DNA of 64,000 nucleotides, taken from assembly GCA_012861695.1 (NCBI GenBank), contig JAAOOA010000033.1, positions 15,088,434 to 15,152,433 on the forward strand, written 5' to 3'. Positions 34,601 to 56,653 of this stretch are shown piece after piece; within the stretch, counting starts at the first letter, position 1; each line of letters opens with the position of its first letter. Origin of the DNA: Trematomus loennbergii. Its lineage: Eukaryota > Chordata > Actinopteri > Perciformes > Nototheniidae. The position numbers were made by a program, and so were the translations under genes. The notes under the pieces were generated by a model that saw nothing but the letters and a program-made list of their open reading frames with translations, had not been told where the DNA came from and did no database searches.

Positions 34601-36743
34601 ATTACAATTTAATTAGTCAAAAGGGTTTTATTAGGATATGAATTAAAAATATATATTCCCGCTGAGGAAATGAATATATTCTTATCATTACTGTTCTTTA
34701 CATGCTTAGATAAACGGAAACATTTCAAACTTGGCAACATTGTATTCTCTTGTTTAAGACTTACAGGAACTAGTACATTGGGGAAATTGCAACATGTGTT
34801 ATGATCCATGCAGAGGATTTGCAAAGAAGAAATACTTAAAAGTTGTTTCTAAGGGGTTTCTTTCCAAAATGTTGAAATCTGCCATAAAACAAACAGTGAG
34901 AACATGAGGGATAACAATGTCCTTTTGGTAATAATGATAGCAGGGAAATGATAGCCCGCTTTGAAACGGCTAACTCATCTCAGTCGTGCATCATATTCTT
35001 CCTTTGCTTGTGCATGTGAATGTACTACTCGGCCCATTACGAAATGATACAGATTTTATTGATACAAAAAATGAAGAACTGTTCAGAAAAGTTGAAACCT
35101 TTTAAAATTGGGGAGTGTCTCAAGATAAATGTGTTGAAATATTGTAATGTTCTCCATTCACACAGATGAATGAATAAGCACTGCAGTATTATCTCAGGGA
35201 GAATAAACAGAATAAATATATTCTTTGAATATTTCTGCATTACATATATTTCCATAAGATTAACAGTGTACTATTAAGCAAACTATTTAGTCATCATTCT
35301 TTGATGTGATTACGTGTGGGTGGGGTGTGTGTCTATGTTCCATTCAGGTGATGTAATCGCAATGCAAGAGGTAGAGCTGGCAACAAAACACTGGTGGGGA
35401 AAACTACTGCAAACAGTAAATGAATGTTTCAAAGCATATTTAAACAACTTATATAAATATGATCATTTATCATGATGGTGACTATGCTCAGCACAACACG
35501 ATTCTTATTGAACTCACACACTAACATTGATTCCTGGTAAATAAATACATTTTAAAATGTACATTTGGAGCCTGTAGGTGTTACAGGGCGAACATGCAGG
35601 TGTGGAGTTAAAGCAGTTGTTTTTCTTGTGTGCCTTGGGGGGGGATACTGGAGTCAGAATGGCATTCAGATCAATGCTCCATCAGCCAGCTACCGTGGGC
35701 CTGCATTGCATTGTGGGTCCTTATGGAAGCAGCAGCTGCCCATGGCTAAGTTAATGTTTATGTATGTTATCATCACAGATGGGGATTAGTGCCTGCAGCC
35801 TTCATAGTTTTTTGATTCACTGACGCAACAGTCAAAAGGAAAAGTTCAACGCCACCACGGTGTATCAATATGGCTCTCTGCACAAATATGTATAAACACA
35901 AGATGTGGCAGACTGGGGTCTAATGTAACTGTTACAAGATTTAGCTTTACTGCTTTTTCAAACCTAAAAAATAACTAGTTTGTTAAATCCATAAAAGAAA
36001 AGACCAATTATGCATTATATTTTTAAATAAAATAGTGTCTTATATGTTTACTAGTGATGTGGAGAAGCTTTCCAAATCACTGTGAAGCACTTGAAAGCTT
36101 AGATACTGTTAAACATGGCGCCACCTGCTGGACAAACCTGGGTATGGGTTTATGAATGTTTTATAGAATTACTGTATGTGTGTTCATTTTTTGCTTTCAA
36201 GGCAACAACATGCAGGTACTCACTCAAATCTCTTAACTGTGGACAGGACGTATGAGCTCAGTCTGTCCGGAGAGGGTCTGCTCTCCACAGCCTGGTCGGT
36301 ACTGCAAGACAGAAAAAAGTTGTTAGTTTGCAGCATCTTTGTTCACCATTTCTCTGTAAAAAGGTCAATTCTTGCAATGAGAAAAGCTAAAGAATACTAA
36401 GAAAAAAAACAAAACCACAAATTTGTGATAATTATATTGATTTAAATCAACATTTCATGATAAATGTAGAATCTTAACCACGCAGAATACCTTGCTTGTT
36501 CTTTCTTTTCCTGTTTTGCCCTCTGGATCCAACACTCATCATTCTTCAGTGAAGTCCGCACCCTGGTGGTTTTGAACACCTTGTTCCTGTCAACCGCTAC
36601 AAAGACACACACACACGCAAACACGTACACACACACACTTTCTGTCAGCACTAGGTTTGTATCGGCAATACTCACATACTGTTTTCAAATCTTATAAATG
36701 GATGAAATAATAAAATATTCAAGTGTGACTTACCTTGTGACAT
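28633..36743 (-). CDS. znf185: ZNF185-like LIM-domain protein with long acidic repeat region, eight coding exons
   Basis: ZNF185 is an actin-cytoskeleton-associated LIM protein. Minus-strand exons in transcript order are 36743-36734, 36596-36491, 36301-36224, 31038-30988, 30800-30711, 30608-29115, 28921-28822 and 28737-28633, which join in frame to 677 residues. The N-terminus has the short motif shared with ZNF185 and sciellin (VFKTTRVRTSLKNDECWIQ, residues 10-28). Residues from about 180 to 600 are one large exon of Glu/Val/Ala-rich disordered sequence with four imperfect repeats. A complete LIM domain closes the protein, with ligands C615, C618, H638, C641, C644, C647, C667 and C670. ALGDLLTAIFLHGQVIHCG resembles the human ZNF185 end. 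The identity rests on the two ends; the repetitive middle is not conserved. A 5.2-kb intron contains another gene on the opposite strand. Confidence 0.85.
29440..30290 (-). repeat. znf185: Coding tandem repeats in the large znf185 exon
   Basis: Four imperfect copies of a unit of about 60-100 residues occur, each starting near PAVT, passing through a QVSVE.VPDLV core and most ending in a VESSPE motif. The cores QVSVETVPDL, QVSVKTVPDL, QVSVEQVPDL and QVSVEQVPDV are seen directly. The DNA copies also match (for example GTTCAACACTGACTTGGAGA on the plus strand at two places), so duplication was recent. Long antisense open frames here are by-products of the repeat. Confidence 0.85.
32145..32232 (+). 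promoter_or_regulatory. Candidate ETS promoter and first exon of the nested transposase-derived gene
   Basis: An exact ETS site, ACTTCCGG, lies at 32150-32157, followed by a second TTCCG. The stretch contains GCTAGC motifs like those at the other housekeeping promoters here, and ends with a donor (GTAAGA at 32233). An ATG at 32184 opens 16 codons plus one base. Joined to the acceptor at 33079-33080, these run in frame into the transposase-like ORF and would give 447 residues. The junction is inferred; transcript reads across 32232/33081 would prove it. Confidence 0.45.
33086..34375 (+). CDS. Pogo/Tigger-like transposase-derived protein, probably domesticated
   Basis: This intact frame encodes 429 residues from the ATG at 33086, which sits five bases after a splice acceptor. 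The N-terminus is Lys-rich, followed by a pipsqueak-type helix-turn-helix (about 18-60), a CENP-B/Tc5-type second DNA-binding region (about 75-140) and a DDE_1 transposase core (about 175-345). The C-terminal tail is Ser/Glu-rich. The first catalytic Asp is Asn182 (in NCNETGF where the family has DETG), Asp288 is kept (FDGHKS), and the third is Glu324 (LQPLE where the family has LQPLD). Loss of the first Asp should abolish transposition. The gene lies antisense inside a znf185 intron, and I see no terminal inverted repeats around it. An intact frame, a likely 5' exon and a broken active site point to a host gene for a DNA-binding protein. A recently dead element cannot be fully excluded. Confidence 0.8.
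   Translation: MPSRNHLDKIGRKKKKKWTEEAMERALIEVKSGRCTVRQAAKEFGVPKSSLGDRVSGRVTPGSRSGPAQLITSADEELLVEFSLYMSKHGFPLTKQQLVSFASSIYKRQHRRVAFSKLGQTWWLNFRKRQEKNITIQPADNVVRGRTVHVRKEALDQFVHLLSTVMDSRGLRDKPHQIFNCNETGFQLGRKRVILPKSASLGCKPTSGSRDHISVLACFSAAGEDIPPFIIYSKAYPGGVCYKTQGPPNAIYGWSNLGCINSDLFKKWFLKHFLLHAPKERPLLLIFDGHKSPVNLEVVEAARKEDVILLCLPPHCSHILQPLEASLFILLKKRFAALVGDGCAPDSHFAVSKKEFSGVFKETYQVVKEEEGVRIVKDGFRKCGIYPLNHFAFNEGHLMASQSMGSEAGCSLSPSAEGESSQLLDPHSD
34376..35215 (+). terminator. Possible 3' UTR of the nested transposase-derived gene
   Basis: The stop codon is TAA-adjacent sequence ending at 34375. The first plus-strand AATAAA downstream that I see is at 35202-35207, with another at 35211. The stretch between holds no other gene. 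Where transcription ends is unknown; an earlier variant signal is possible. Confidence 0.3.
36118..36131 (-). promoter_or_regulatory. CTCF-like motif
   Basis: The minus strand reads CCAGCAGGTGGCGC, which matches the 14-bp CTCF core consensus at every defined position. It lies about 90 bp downstream (in the gene's direction) of znf185 coding exon 3, inside the intron that hosts the transposase-derived gene. The match is exact; occupancy is inferred. Confidence 0.45.
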
Positions 36744-37570
36744 GATGCTGATATTTGCTCAGATATTTAACCTAATGAGATTTTAAAAACACAATGTTTT
36801 ATCCAAGATTTGTATTTTTAAGTTAAACAGCAAATATAACAGCAATACAACTCATCTACAGTATATATCTTGTACTTTATTTGCTTCCTTTTACCTTTTT
36901 CTCTTTCTATATGCTCACAATTCAAAGACACAACATCTCATACACGACCCGTCCTACTGCATTCTGATGTGAAACCACCTACTCTTCAAAGTGACATTCA
37001 AGCATTTGTCATGTATTACAGTACACTGACTAGTGTCAACATTTGGAGCCATGATATATTATAATTAACTATTTCTATGCTTTTGTCATTTTATGCTTAA
37101 AATAGAAACTGAATAATTTCACCTTGAGTAAAAAAAGAGGTGACAGAGTTCTGTAAAATTCTCTCCCACATATTAAGTATCCATATTTACTAGTTGCTCT
37201 TTTGCTCAGGCTCTCAACCTGCTCTGTGTTTACAGCTGATGTCCTATCAAAAAAGATATAGTGTGTGCATATATCTAAATTCTCTTTTAGCCCCTCTTGA
37301 CATTTTGACCTGCACTTTGTGCTTTAATCTCCTTTGGTGGGGCTGTGTCAGCTCCAATTAACCAGGTCAAATCCATTATGCATAGAAAATGAAAGCAATT
37401 CTGACTTTGTAATGAGCCCTTAACCCTGCATAGCCAATGAACATGAAATTAGAAGTTGAAGACTTTTTCTGCACCATATTTTGTTCTCACCTGTTCAGGT
37501 CAGCTGTGTCAGCGCAGAGTGAAGTGTAGCCTCCTCTGGGTCTCTGTCTCAGGCAGCTAGAGACACTTCA
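36734..37570 (-). promoter_or_regulatory. znf185: znf185 5' exons and promoter side
   Basis: On the minus strand an acceptor (TCTCATTAG) lies about 30 nt upstream of the ATG at 36743. A good donor, GAACAG followed by GTGAGAAC, stands near 37488, preceded by non-coding sequence. I infer a 5' untranslated exon at about 37490-37560 and transcription starting just beyond it. The sequence to the right of it lacks an obvious TATA box. Confidence 0.4.
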
Positions 37571-39062
37571 GCCTTAGCAACCACCCCGCCTGTCACTTAA
37601 GTACCCACCCCCTGCTGGAGTGAAGGATGCTGCCATGCAGGTTGAGTGGGCGGGATGCATTTAAAAAATGTCGTTGTTTTATATTTTCTGTTTCCTGGAG
37701 CAAGAAATGTAACTTTCTACAGCTGCCAAGTTTTCACAATCACTATATCCTGACCTAGTTTTTTTCACGCATGTGTTTTTCAAAATGTGGCTAGAAATGA
37801 AACCCTGCAGACTATGAGCTAAACAAATTAATAAAAACATTTGAATGTCTACATGTTAATATTTGAGTCCTGCACTATTTTAGGTCTTAGATTCTCATTT
37901 TGAAATTCCATTTCATATATTTGTATCCAAGATGTTCACTGCCAATGACTGCTTCTCTTACCTCATATGACAATAAGGTAAGGAAACATTTTGAGTCATT
38001 TTAGTGTGGTTTCCCTCTTGGCTCCAAAGAAAAGTATTCCTTCACAAACATGCAGTTACAGAGTAGGGCTGTCTAGGAATCAAGAAAGACCTGATTTCAT
38101 ACTACTAAGAATGTTATCTACTCCTTTACAGTATCTGAGAAATCCAGTGCAAAACATCTGGATCTGCTCCAGTGAAACTCAAACTGGCTCATCGAGAAAG
38201 TTAACCTCAGCCTTTTTGTTATTTGTTCTGCTTTTATTTACTACTACTTATTTACATGCCTGTTTTAAACTGACACTACTTTGATGTTGCATACTGCTAA
38301 AGAGCTGCCAAACACATTCCCATAAATCAATGCACAATAACAATATAGATGTATTGCTGTTAATTAATTTGCCATGTTAAATAACTAAATGAATTACTGT
38401 GTCTGTAGAGAGATGTTTCAGATGTTTTTTTAATGTAATTTAAGAAACTCAACAGAACCTGGAGTCAAAAGGATCTGCATGACAAAATGACAAAATATTT
38501 TATCCTTTGGGTAATGTTCCATAAACATGCCCTGAATCAAATGCATATTCAAAAGGATATTGCACATATTATTCAGCTCTTAAACACAAACACGACACAC
38601 ACAAACATACTCACAGCTTTTTTTAGGAGCATGTCAGCATGTAGAAACATTTCTGGGTCTCGTGTGAACATTTGCATTTGAACCTAAAAACGTATCATTT
38701 TTTAGGAATCCAGCAGAACCTCCTCTGTAGGTTTGCCTCTTTGAACCTCAGCCAACAACTTCAGTAAAGCATTCCTACAGCACGTTACCAAAACAAAACG
38801 AATGCACTCAAAGCCATAACAAAGACAGTATAGTACATACTGTACAGAAAATACATGGTTGGTTGACGTACTGCTCAGTGAAAATTGTTGTTGATTTACA
38901 GAAGAGTATATTCTGAACTAAACTGCCTTTTCATAATATTATTCAATTGCATGCCATTTACATTCAAAATGAAAAGGTGAAAAGAGGAGAAAGAACTAAG
39001 TATTATTTTACTGTTGAATCTGTCGTACCCTGCAGAATTACAATTTAAATATTTAGAGTTTG

Positions 39063-39185
39063 TCTTATTATATTCCAGAATCAGGTTTATTGCTATGTAC
39101 ATTTACACACACAAGGATTTTTGCTTTGGTGTACAATGATGCAAACATAAACACTGAAGGAGGAATTGAGTTGTAAAATAAGAGC
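39063..39185 (-). repeat. Retroelement fragment, reverse orientation
   Basis: The motif CAGAATCAGGTTTATTGC, followed by GTACATTTACACACACAAGG, is a common reversed 3' end of a dispersed teleost LINE-like repeat. It has no coding sequence left. The family assignment is from memory of the pattern. Confidence 0.5.
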
Positions 39186-39689
39186 AAATTAAGAACTGTT
39201 ATAAAAAATGTAAAAATAAAAAATAATAAGGAAATGTAAAATAATGTGTGCAGTATATTTGAATTTCAACAGTGGAAGAGTTTGCATTTAAAAGTAACTC
39301 TTCAGAAATATGCACAGAGGAATGTGTTTCCTGTTTGGAGTTGAAAGAATTGTACAAATGTGTCACAAGATGTCACAAGTTGTTCCTTAACGTATTGCAT
39401 TTAAGTATGTGTGTGTGATCTGTAAAACAAATCAGCCCTGGCAACAGCAAAGTTAAGGTTGACAGATTAATGACCTTGTTTCTTTGGGCCATTTTGTGGT
39501 TCGGCTGTGTACGCTGTCATTATTACATGTTAGTTTTTGGAAATTGACACAAAAAATCTGATATTAGACCTCATCTTGAGACGTCTCCACTGGCCTGAAA
39601 ATGTAATAATTTATCAACAATTTAAATCAGTGTCCATTCAAATTTGTAAAAAAAATATATATACATTTGCTTCTCTCGACCCCTAATGT

Positions 39690-39745
39690 TTACATGCTGC
39701 TGAAATATTTCCCAATTGGGATCAATAAAGTGAATCTTATCTTTG
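39690..39745 (+). repeat. Retroelement 3' end with GGGATCAATAAAG
   Basis: A small stem, TTTCCCAATTGGGA, runs into TCAATAAAGTGAATCTTATCT. This is the classic 3' end of a fish non-LTR retroelement. The copy is truncated to its tail. Confidence 0.55.
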
Positions 39746-40175
39746 AAAATCTGTATTACTCTTCTCCTTTTTCTTACTGAATCCGCATTTTTTGCTTGTT
39801 CATTGTTAACCCTTATTGGCAGATTTTCAAGTTTGTGTTATGATTACTTTAATTCAGATTCCAATACTTTCAAAGCATCCATATTACTATTTGACACTCC
39901 CCCCCTACCTTCCCCAATACAACATTGCACAATAATTAATAAGGAAAATTAAGGCACTTTACTTGTTCTTACAAGCAAATATAGAGATGATCAAATTGAA
40001 TATACCGTAGAATAGTTATTTAGTATATTAGTAAGAGCTCAATTCACTAATCATCATAACGAAAATGTGGGAATCAACAAGATCACTATATTCAAATATA
40101 TGAAAATCCTTTAGCACGAAGGGTTCAGAGTGTTGTTAAATTTCCGAGGGTTTATGAATGCATCTTTTCCGGGTT

Positions 40176-40231
40176 TCTACAGGAAGTGACGACACGCGTT
40201 GTTTCGGTTTTTCTCGTGCGGTAGCAGCTCC
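40176..40231 (+). promoter_or_regulatory. cwc15: cwc15 promoter and non-coding first exon
   Basis: A composite site, CAGGAAGTGACG at 40180-40191, joins an ETS core to a CRE half-site, a typical housekeeping promoter element. About 40 bp later the sequence ends in a donor (GTAAGT at 40232). The ATG exon opens at 40965 after CTCTCTGCAG. GTTAGC/GCTAGC motifs cluster 150-200 bp downstream (40384-40430). Confidence 0.55.
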
Positions 40232-40975
40232 GTAAGTATTATTTCTCTAAAATCCATTTCTAAAATACCCTTAAAATGAGTTTTAGTGAAATTACTTTAT
40301 GAAACTTTTCATTTTTGAGTGTTCACAATAGACAGGTTAAACAAATTAGCATTGGTTTCTTATTATTCATCGTTGTTGGTCCAGGTTAGCATGCTAGCAA
40401 CTTGTTAGCCGTAGTGGAAAACTCGCTAGCTTCTGTTCTTTAGCAATAATTAGCAAACCTTTATTTGCCTTATAAAAGACGGCAGATGTCTCTTATACAG
40501 TAAGATAAGTATTACGTTATTTAAAGTCTGATGAGCAAAACGCCTACTGGCAATACATTGCTTAGCTTGTAGTTGGATGTGCTTCTTCAATTTAATGTTA
40601 GACGAAATAACTAAAGCTACGCACAACCATACCACCTGAAATGTATCCCCTGCAGACACTTTGTGCATATTTGATTTTTAGGAAGTAAACAGACTTAGAC
40701 GTAGGGTAGTGTAACATATGTTGTTAAATTCAAATGAGGGAGCTGCTGCTTCAATATTGACAAGTCAGCTTGATATTCATGTCAGGAGCTTCATGTTTCT
40801 AGCGATCCCTCTCTATTTAAATGTGCTCAGGTCTTGGGTGTGTACTGTTCTGAACATCACTTGGTTTTTAGTTGGTTTGTATCTGTTCTTCTTAGTTTGT
40901 ATCTCAATGATGTAAGTTGCTTTGGATAAACATGTTAATGTAATCTTTGTTCTCCTCTCTGCAGATCTATTAAAG

Positions 40976-42305
40976 ATGACTACAGCTGCAAGACCAACAT
41001 TTGAGCCGGCCAGAGGAGGGCGAGGTAAGGGAGAAGGTGGAGGGGATTTAAGTGCCCTGTCCAAGCAGTATTCCAGTCGAGATCTCCCGGGTCACACCAA
41101 GATCAAATACAGGTCAGTATTTCAAACATGCGTAGAATGATTTTTGTATGTTATCGGTGTTTCACTCAGTCAACCGCTGATTATTATCCAGTATGTTTGT
41201 TGCTGAACTCTTCCTACTTCACTTTCTATCTGCTCACTCTGAAGGAGGACATTTGCTGGAAATATAACATGTGTTTTCCCATTCTCAGACAACCTACCCA
41301 GGATAACCAGGAAGAGGTGCGTGCCCGTGACTTCCGCAGGGAGCTGGAGGAAAGGGAGCGTGTAGTTGCACGTGAAAAGACCCGAGAGAGAGGACCAAGA
41401 GGTTGGTATTTCTGCCGAGACTTAATGTTTTTTAACATGTCTTCTATTCTTTATTCCTATGCAAGTTACTCATGTTATGTAACGTATATACCCATTAAAC
41501 CAATAATTGATATACTGCATTGACCCTAATTTTCCAGAGCACACCACATCATCATCATCTTCGTCATCATCCTCAAAGAGGCCCAGACTAGATCAGATCC
41601 CAGCAGCCAACCTTGATGCTGACGACCCTCTCACCGATGTAAGAGCATGCCCTGCAATATTTAATCACACTTTTTGGGGATTAGAACTCCCTCATCAGTG
41701 ATGCCTGGTTATTTATAGGACGATGAGGACGGGACTCTGAAGAGGACAGCGATGACGATGACACTGCAGCGCTTCTGGCAGAACTGGAGAAGATCAAGAA
41801 GGAACGGGCTGAAGAGCAAGAACGCAAAGTAAAGTTTGAACCACTGCACAGCACAGTGAAGACACCGTTTCTGTTTGAGATGAGGCAAATGTGCTGTCAG
41901 AGTGACGTTGTTTCTTTTCCCATTTAGGAGCGGGAGCAAAAGGCAGAGGAGGAGAGAATTCGCATGGAGAATATATTGAGTGGCAATCCATTGATCAATT
42001 TGGCCGGGCAGCAGCAGCTGCAGCAACAGCAACAGCAGGTCGCCCCGACTCAGACTACATTCAGAGTCAAGAGAAGGTATGGCATAAAGACACATGAGTT
42101 TTATGTATAAAGAAAAATGTTCTCTTCACTTTCCACTTATAATCCACTCAAATGAATGTGTTAATATATTTTTAGGTGGGATGATGACGTTGTGTTCAAG
42201 AACTGCGCCAAAGGAGTTGACGAAGCAAGGAAGGAGAAACGCTTTATCAATGACACACTGCGCTCTGAGTTCCACAAGAAATTTATGGAGAAATATGTAA
42301 AGTAA
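40976..42305 (+). CDS. cwc15: CWC15 spliceosome-associated protein, six coding exons, one frame break
   Basis: CWC15 (AD-002) is a small disordered subunit of the PRP19-related part of the active spliceosome. Exons are 40976-41112, 41289-41401, 41538-41638, 41719-41828, 41928-42076 and 42176-42305, giving 246 residues when one missing base is allowed for. Landmarks are the start [15 protein letters not shown], the block [19 protein letters not shown], a poly-Ser run before [19 protein letters not shown], an acidic Asp/Glu stretch, a charged helix ([17 protein letters not shown]), a Gln-rich run, and the conserved end [19 protein letters not shown]. In the fourth exon GGG at 41731-41733 must be GGGG for the acidic stretch to continue; as printed it reads out of frame. 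The other five exons are intact, so an assembly error is more likely than a pseudogene. Confidence 0.94.
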
Positions 42306-42490
42306 AGACTTGGTTTTTTTTTTTTTTAACCTTTTGTTTAGACTTCGCTCTCCTTTCCCTCAATCCCAAGATTGACAAATGGCATTCACATACATTCTGT
42401 ATTCAAATGCATTAGTATTTGTACAGTCAACAAGTAAGATGTTGTATATAAATGAGTGGGAAAGATACATCCTTTGAATAAAGCAAATGA
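42306..42490 (+). terminator. cwc15: cwc15 3' UTR and poly(A) signal
   Basis: AATAAA at 42477-42482 lies 172 nt after the stop. It gives a short 3' UTR of the kind usual for this gene. Nothing else is seen in the segment. Confidence 0.6.
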
Positions 42491-43590
42491 AAAGTTGAAA
42501 CTGTTAAATGTCTTTCTGTAGGTTTTTCTTTTTAAATAAAATTAACATTTCAATCAACTTTAAGACTGTTGGCTTGCAGGAATTTATTAGAGGAAATCCA
42601 TGTCATTTTGGAGGATTCTTTTTAAGGGCATTGTTCCTTAAATATGTATTCTACCTTTTTCCTGAAATGTGGGGTTTTAATTTCCTATTGTGCACGATAA
42701 TACACTTAAAACTGTTAACAGAATGGGTTTTATGCAATCATAATTTAATGAACCTTTGGAGATAAAGGAATTAAATAGGCAAAAAGATTTTAATGATATT
42801 AGTTCATCAAATTCTTCTAAGTTTTCTTCAAAGTAGAGTCTCATTATTTTGATATTTAAAAGGAAATTAATTTGGGGTGCAAGTTCTGATTTCAGGCTTT
42901 CTGTCCTATTTGTAATGAGGCAAACATAAGAATTATAATTGTATTTTCATTTGGCTAGTTGTGTAAAGCACTGTTTATATCATCCCTACTTGAATAAATG
43001 TACAAATAATTTTTGGAAAGATATTTCTAAATCTCTTACTTTAAAAAAAGTGGTTATAGTTTAATCTAGCATTTCAACATAAAGATAGCTGGTGAAAAAA
43101 ACATTTTATGTTCACTGCAGCCTATAATCACACATGTAATTACCAGCTTAATTCTATAGTAGAATGAAAACCTGTGTTCCAACATGAATATGATTAAAAG
43201 AACAATTAACTTTAATTATACTATCATGTATTGTTAAAATGTTGGGATAGACATGTTAAACACTTAAATGCTCACATTCAAGCTTCAATGTTTGATTGCA
43301 AAGGAGATATATATTTAGGTCCATGTACAGAATAAACACCAGTAAAATGAGTGCTGCATTTTTATTCCAGCAAGTAGATGCAATGAACCCAAAAAATGAA
43401 TGAATGATTCTTTGCAACATGGATCATTTGGAACGCAATGTGTGTGTACGTGTTGTGTTTCTCGTTAGGACAGTTAGGAGAATACAACTATAACGATAAT
43501 TATTTGATATTATCCGCGGTTTAAATGCATTTAAATCCCTGGAATTTCTTTAAAAAGCATTTACCACCAAATGCCTGTTCCAGATGTTTC
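42491..43590. other. Intergenic spacer between cwc15 and mtmr2
   Basis: AT-rich sequence with no recognisable exon, RNA gene or transposon. The two genes point the same way. The right edge passes into the GC-richer leader of mtmr2. Confidence 0.5.
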
Positions 43591-43833
43591 TGAATCAAAT
43601 CAGAAGGTCCACAGCGCATGCAGCCCTCCGGCAGGGGCGCCCGCTCCAACAATCGCTCCATTGTGACAGGCTTTGGGAGGCTGCTGGGAAAACATGGCAG
43701 CTTCCTTTCGTTGGTGGGGATTTACTGAACTCCGAGGGGGGATTTAAAGACATTCTTCAGTGTATACGGGGATCTTTAGAGCATTATTCGGGGCCAACAG
43801 CACCAGATATCCTAACGCTTGAAGCAGGAGAAC

Positions 43834-49962
<6,129 letters not shown>

Positions 49963-51050
49963 CGTAACTGTGACCCTCATGACGGTCGCGGAAGCTAAAC
50001 ACTAGCTGTGAGAAGCTGACAGTAGTCATCTGTAGGCCACGCCATGAAGGACCTGGGTGCTAAACTGGCTCTTTGGGTGAAACGCCGCGTTACACACTAC
50101 CACCAAATGTCTGTTTGTGTTTGCACATTTTACGGGGAATATAGAGTCTGCTTACAACCTGAGACTGTCTCTTAGTGCTTTTACCACAGCCATATTGTTC
50201 TCTGCCTCCAGAGTCGAGATGTTAGTGATAAGAATAGTGAGTACTGTCTAGCTCATCGACCCACCTACAATCAGTGTTGGACCATTTCTGAAGTACACTA
50301 AAATATTACTCGGGTGAATTATGTATGCCTTACACTTCATAGGAACACTCACTTCATTCCTCTGCACTGCAAATGTTAAGAGATTGATTTAAAAGCAATT
50401 GTGAAGATGTAAATTACTGCATTTGAGCTCTAGTACTTAAACTAAGTGGTCTGTGAGATTCAACAATGTAGCTAAAGGGCTGTTAGCTTCTTTTAATGTT
50501 AAGAAAAATACATAGCATTAAAATAAGTTGGCAGATTGTCTTCCGAAGTCAGTGCTTTTAGATTGTTGTGACCAAATATCTCAGTTGTTATTATGAATAC
50601 ATAGACTTATGTCTTGTATTAATCTCATGTTTTGTAAGTTTCATTTTTCTAACTAGTTATTTATTATCCTTCTTTCCAGACTTGTATGCCTGTCTAATGT
50701 CACAAATTAATTAGAAATGTTCCCATGCAATATGAATATGCTAACCAGAATATGCAACAGTTAATTTGTCCAGTTAATAATTAACGTTAAAAGTTAGTGT
50801 GTATCCATTTCTTAATATTCTTTTAAAAACTAGTAGCAGCCAAGGTTTTTTTATAGGAAGCAGAATATGTAACAACTAATAGTTTGCCTTGGGTGTTTAT
50901 TTCAAATTTTATTTTAAATATCTGTGCCTTGGTCTAATTGAGCGATAGGAGAAAAGCACAGTTTTTAAAATGTCAACTAATACTGGTGAAACGGCTAATA
51001 CAGTGTCAGCCTTTCCACTGCTTATGTAAATACTTTCAATAAACAAAGGA
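49963..51050 (+). terminator. mtmr2: mtmr2 3' UTR with poly(A) signal
   Basis: After the TGA at 49960-49962 about 1.1 kb of non-coding sequence leads to AATAAA at 51038-51043. No other gene is visible in it. An earlier polyadenylation site is possible. Confidence 0.5.
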
Positions 51051-52600
51051 CACAGGAGTCAGTATGATTTGTTTCAATAGCGTGATGTGTGAACACAGTT
51101 TATTTCCTGCCTTTAATCTTTTAGTGTTTCAAATGATAGCAGAACCCCAACGACATGAGCAATAACTGAGGCACGTTATGCATAATTAAGATAAAACGTA
51201 CTTACATTTTTATTATTTACAAATGTCATATTCATTAACCTTCATTACACTCGCTGAATAATTCCTTTTTAGACATATTTTACATGCTGTTATACAGTTT
51301 ATCATGTAGGTGGTGCTGTACGCTAGCATTAGTCTCTGGTGCTAGTTAGTTAGGAGTAATAGTGAAGCCGTTTCCAGAACGGTATGCACACTAATGAGTG
51401 TGACTTACTTTCTTTTTTCTCAGCAGTCCCAATACTGATACCGCTAACATTGTGATTATGGTCTCTCCATCTAATATAATAAAGAAAAGTGCCTTTTATT
51501 TTAAATAAGGTATGTGAAATACAGTGTGACTGTGCTTGAGGGTAATATTAGACTCAGTTGCTCTGGAATCATTTTACATGATCATATTCAAGCGGTCTCT
51601 CATACCTGAATATTAGATGACTGGCCATAAATTAGCTTTTATGCATCCTTTACCCATTAACAGGCTTATCATTCCATTGACTTTACATTGTAATTCATAC
51701 ATTCTTACCTATAACTTCAAATTAATTGATATTGTTGCTTAAGTTAGTCATATTTCTAATTAAAAAGAGCCTCATCCAAATGAGTATGTTTATCAACAAA
51801 ATGAAACTTTATCTGCTGCACAGAATTAGGTTATCCAGGAACTCCCTCAAAGGACCCAAGCCTCCAGTAACTTCATTCTGACAATGTTGATTGAAATGTC
51901 ACACATTTCAGAATTAGGATCCAATCTGTTGGATGAGGCACTGAGCTGCAAATGACTATATTTTGATAGTGAATATCATATGCAAAGCCAAACTGATATT
52001 TATAGAAGCTTTGCTATACACTGGTCAATACCCTCAATAAAAGGATGACAGACAGTATCAACAGTACAGGTATCCAGCATGTATTGAATTCATAGTTATG
52101 TGTTACAGCAGCCACTTTAGTATGAATGACTTTTTACCTACATGGCAACTTTTCTGAAACAAAACATATCTCTATTTCTAATAATAAAAAATAACATTTG
52201 TAAGATTAATCTAGAATTAGCAGAATTCAAAATAATATGATTGTTTCCATTTAAAACTATGCACTTATCATTAAGGACTCAATAATTACACACACAAAAT
52301 TCCTCACAGGCAAACTGGCTGGAATACAAAAATTGTAGTCGTGACTTTAGTAATTAAATAAATTGTTCAAGTTACTTACATAATTATACCTGATCATGGA
52401 TAGAGGCCAATAGAATAATTAAATAGAATAGTATGCATACATAAATAAAACAAATAAAATAGATTAAATAAGATTGTTTTAGAAACTAAATACATTGTAA
52501 ATAAATGATGGTAAATAAATATAAAGTATCCACGCTTGTGATTGGCTCTGCGCATTTCAAACAGTAAATCCCGCGGACGGATGTTGTGTCGCGATAGGTT
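51051..52600. other. Intergenic spacer between mtmr2 and fam76b
   Basis: AT-rich sequence with no recognisable exon or transposon. A 140-codon minus-strand open frame at its right edge has no family resemblance and is not called. Confidence 0.5.
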
Positions 52601-52609
52601 TCCTTTCTT

Positions 52610-56653
<4,044 letters not shown>

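Larger units (their letters stand above)
37570..40175. other. Intergenic region between znf185 and cwc15
   Basis: No conserved exon is visible. The two genes are divergent, with start sides facing this gap of about 2.6 kb. Two retroelement ends are listed separately. The remainder is AT-rich and shows nothing I can name. Confidence 0.5.
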
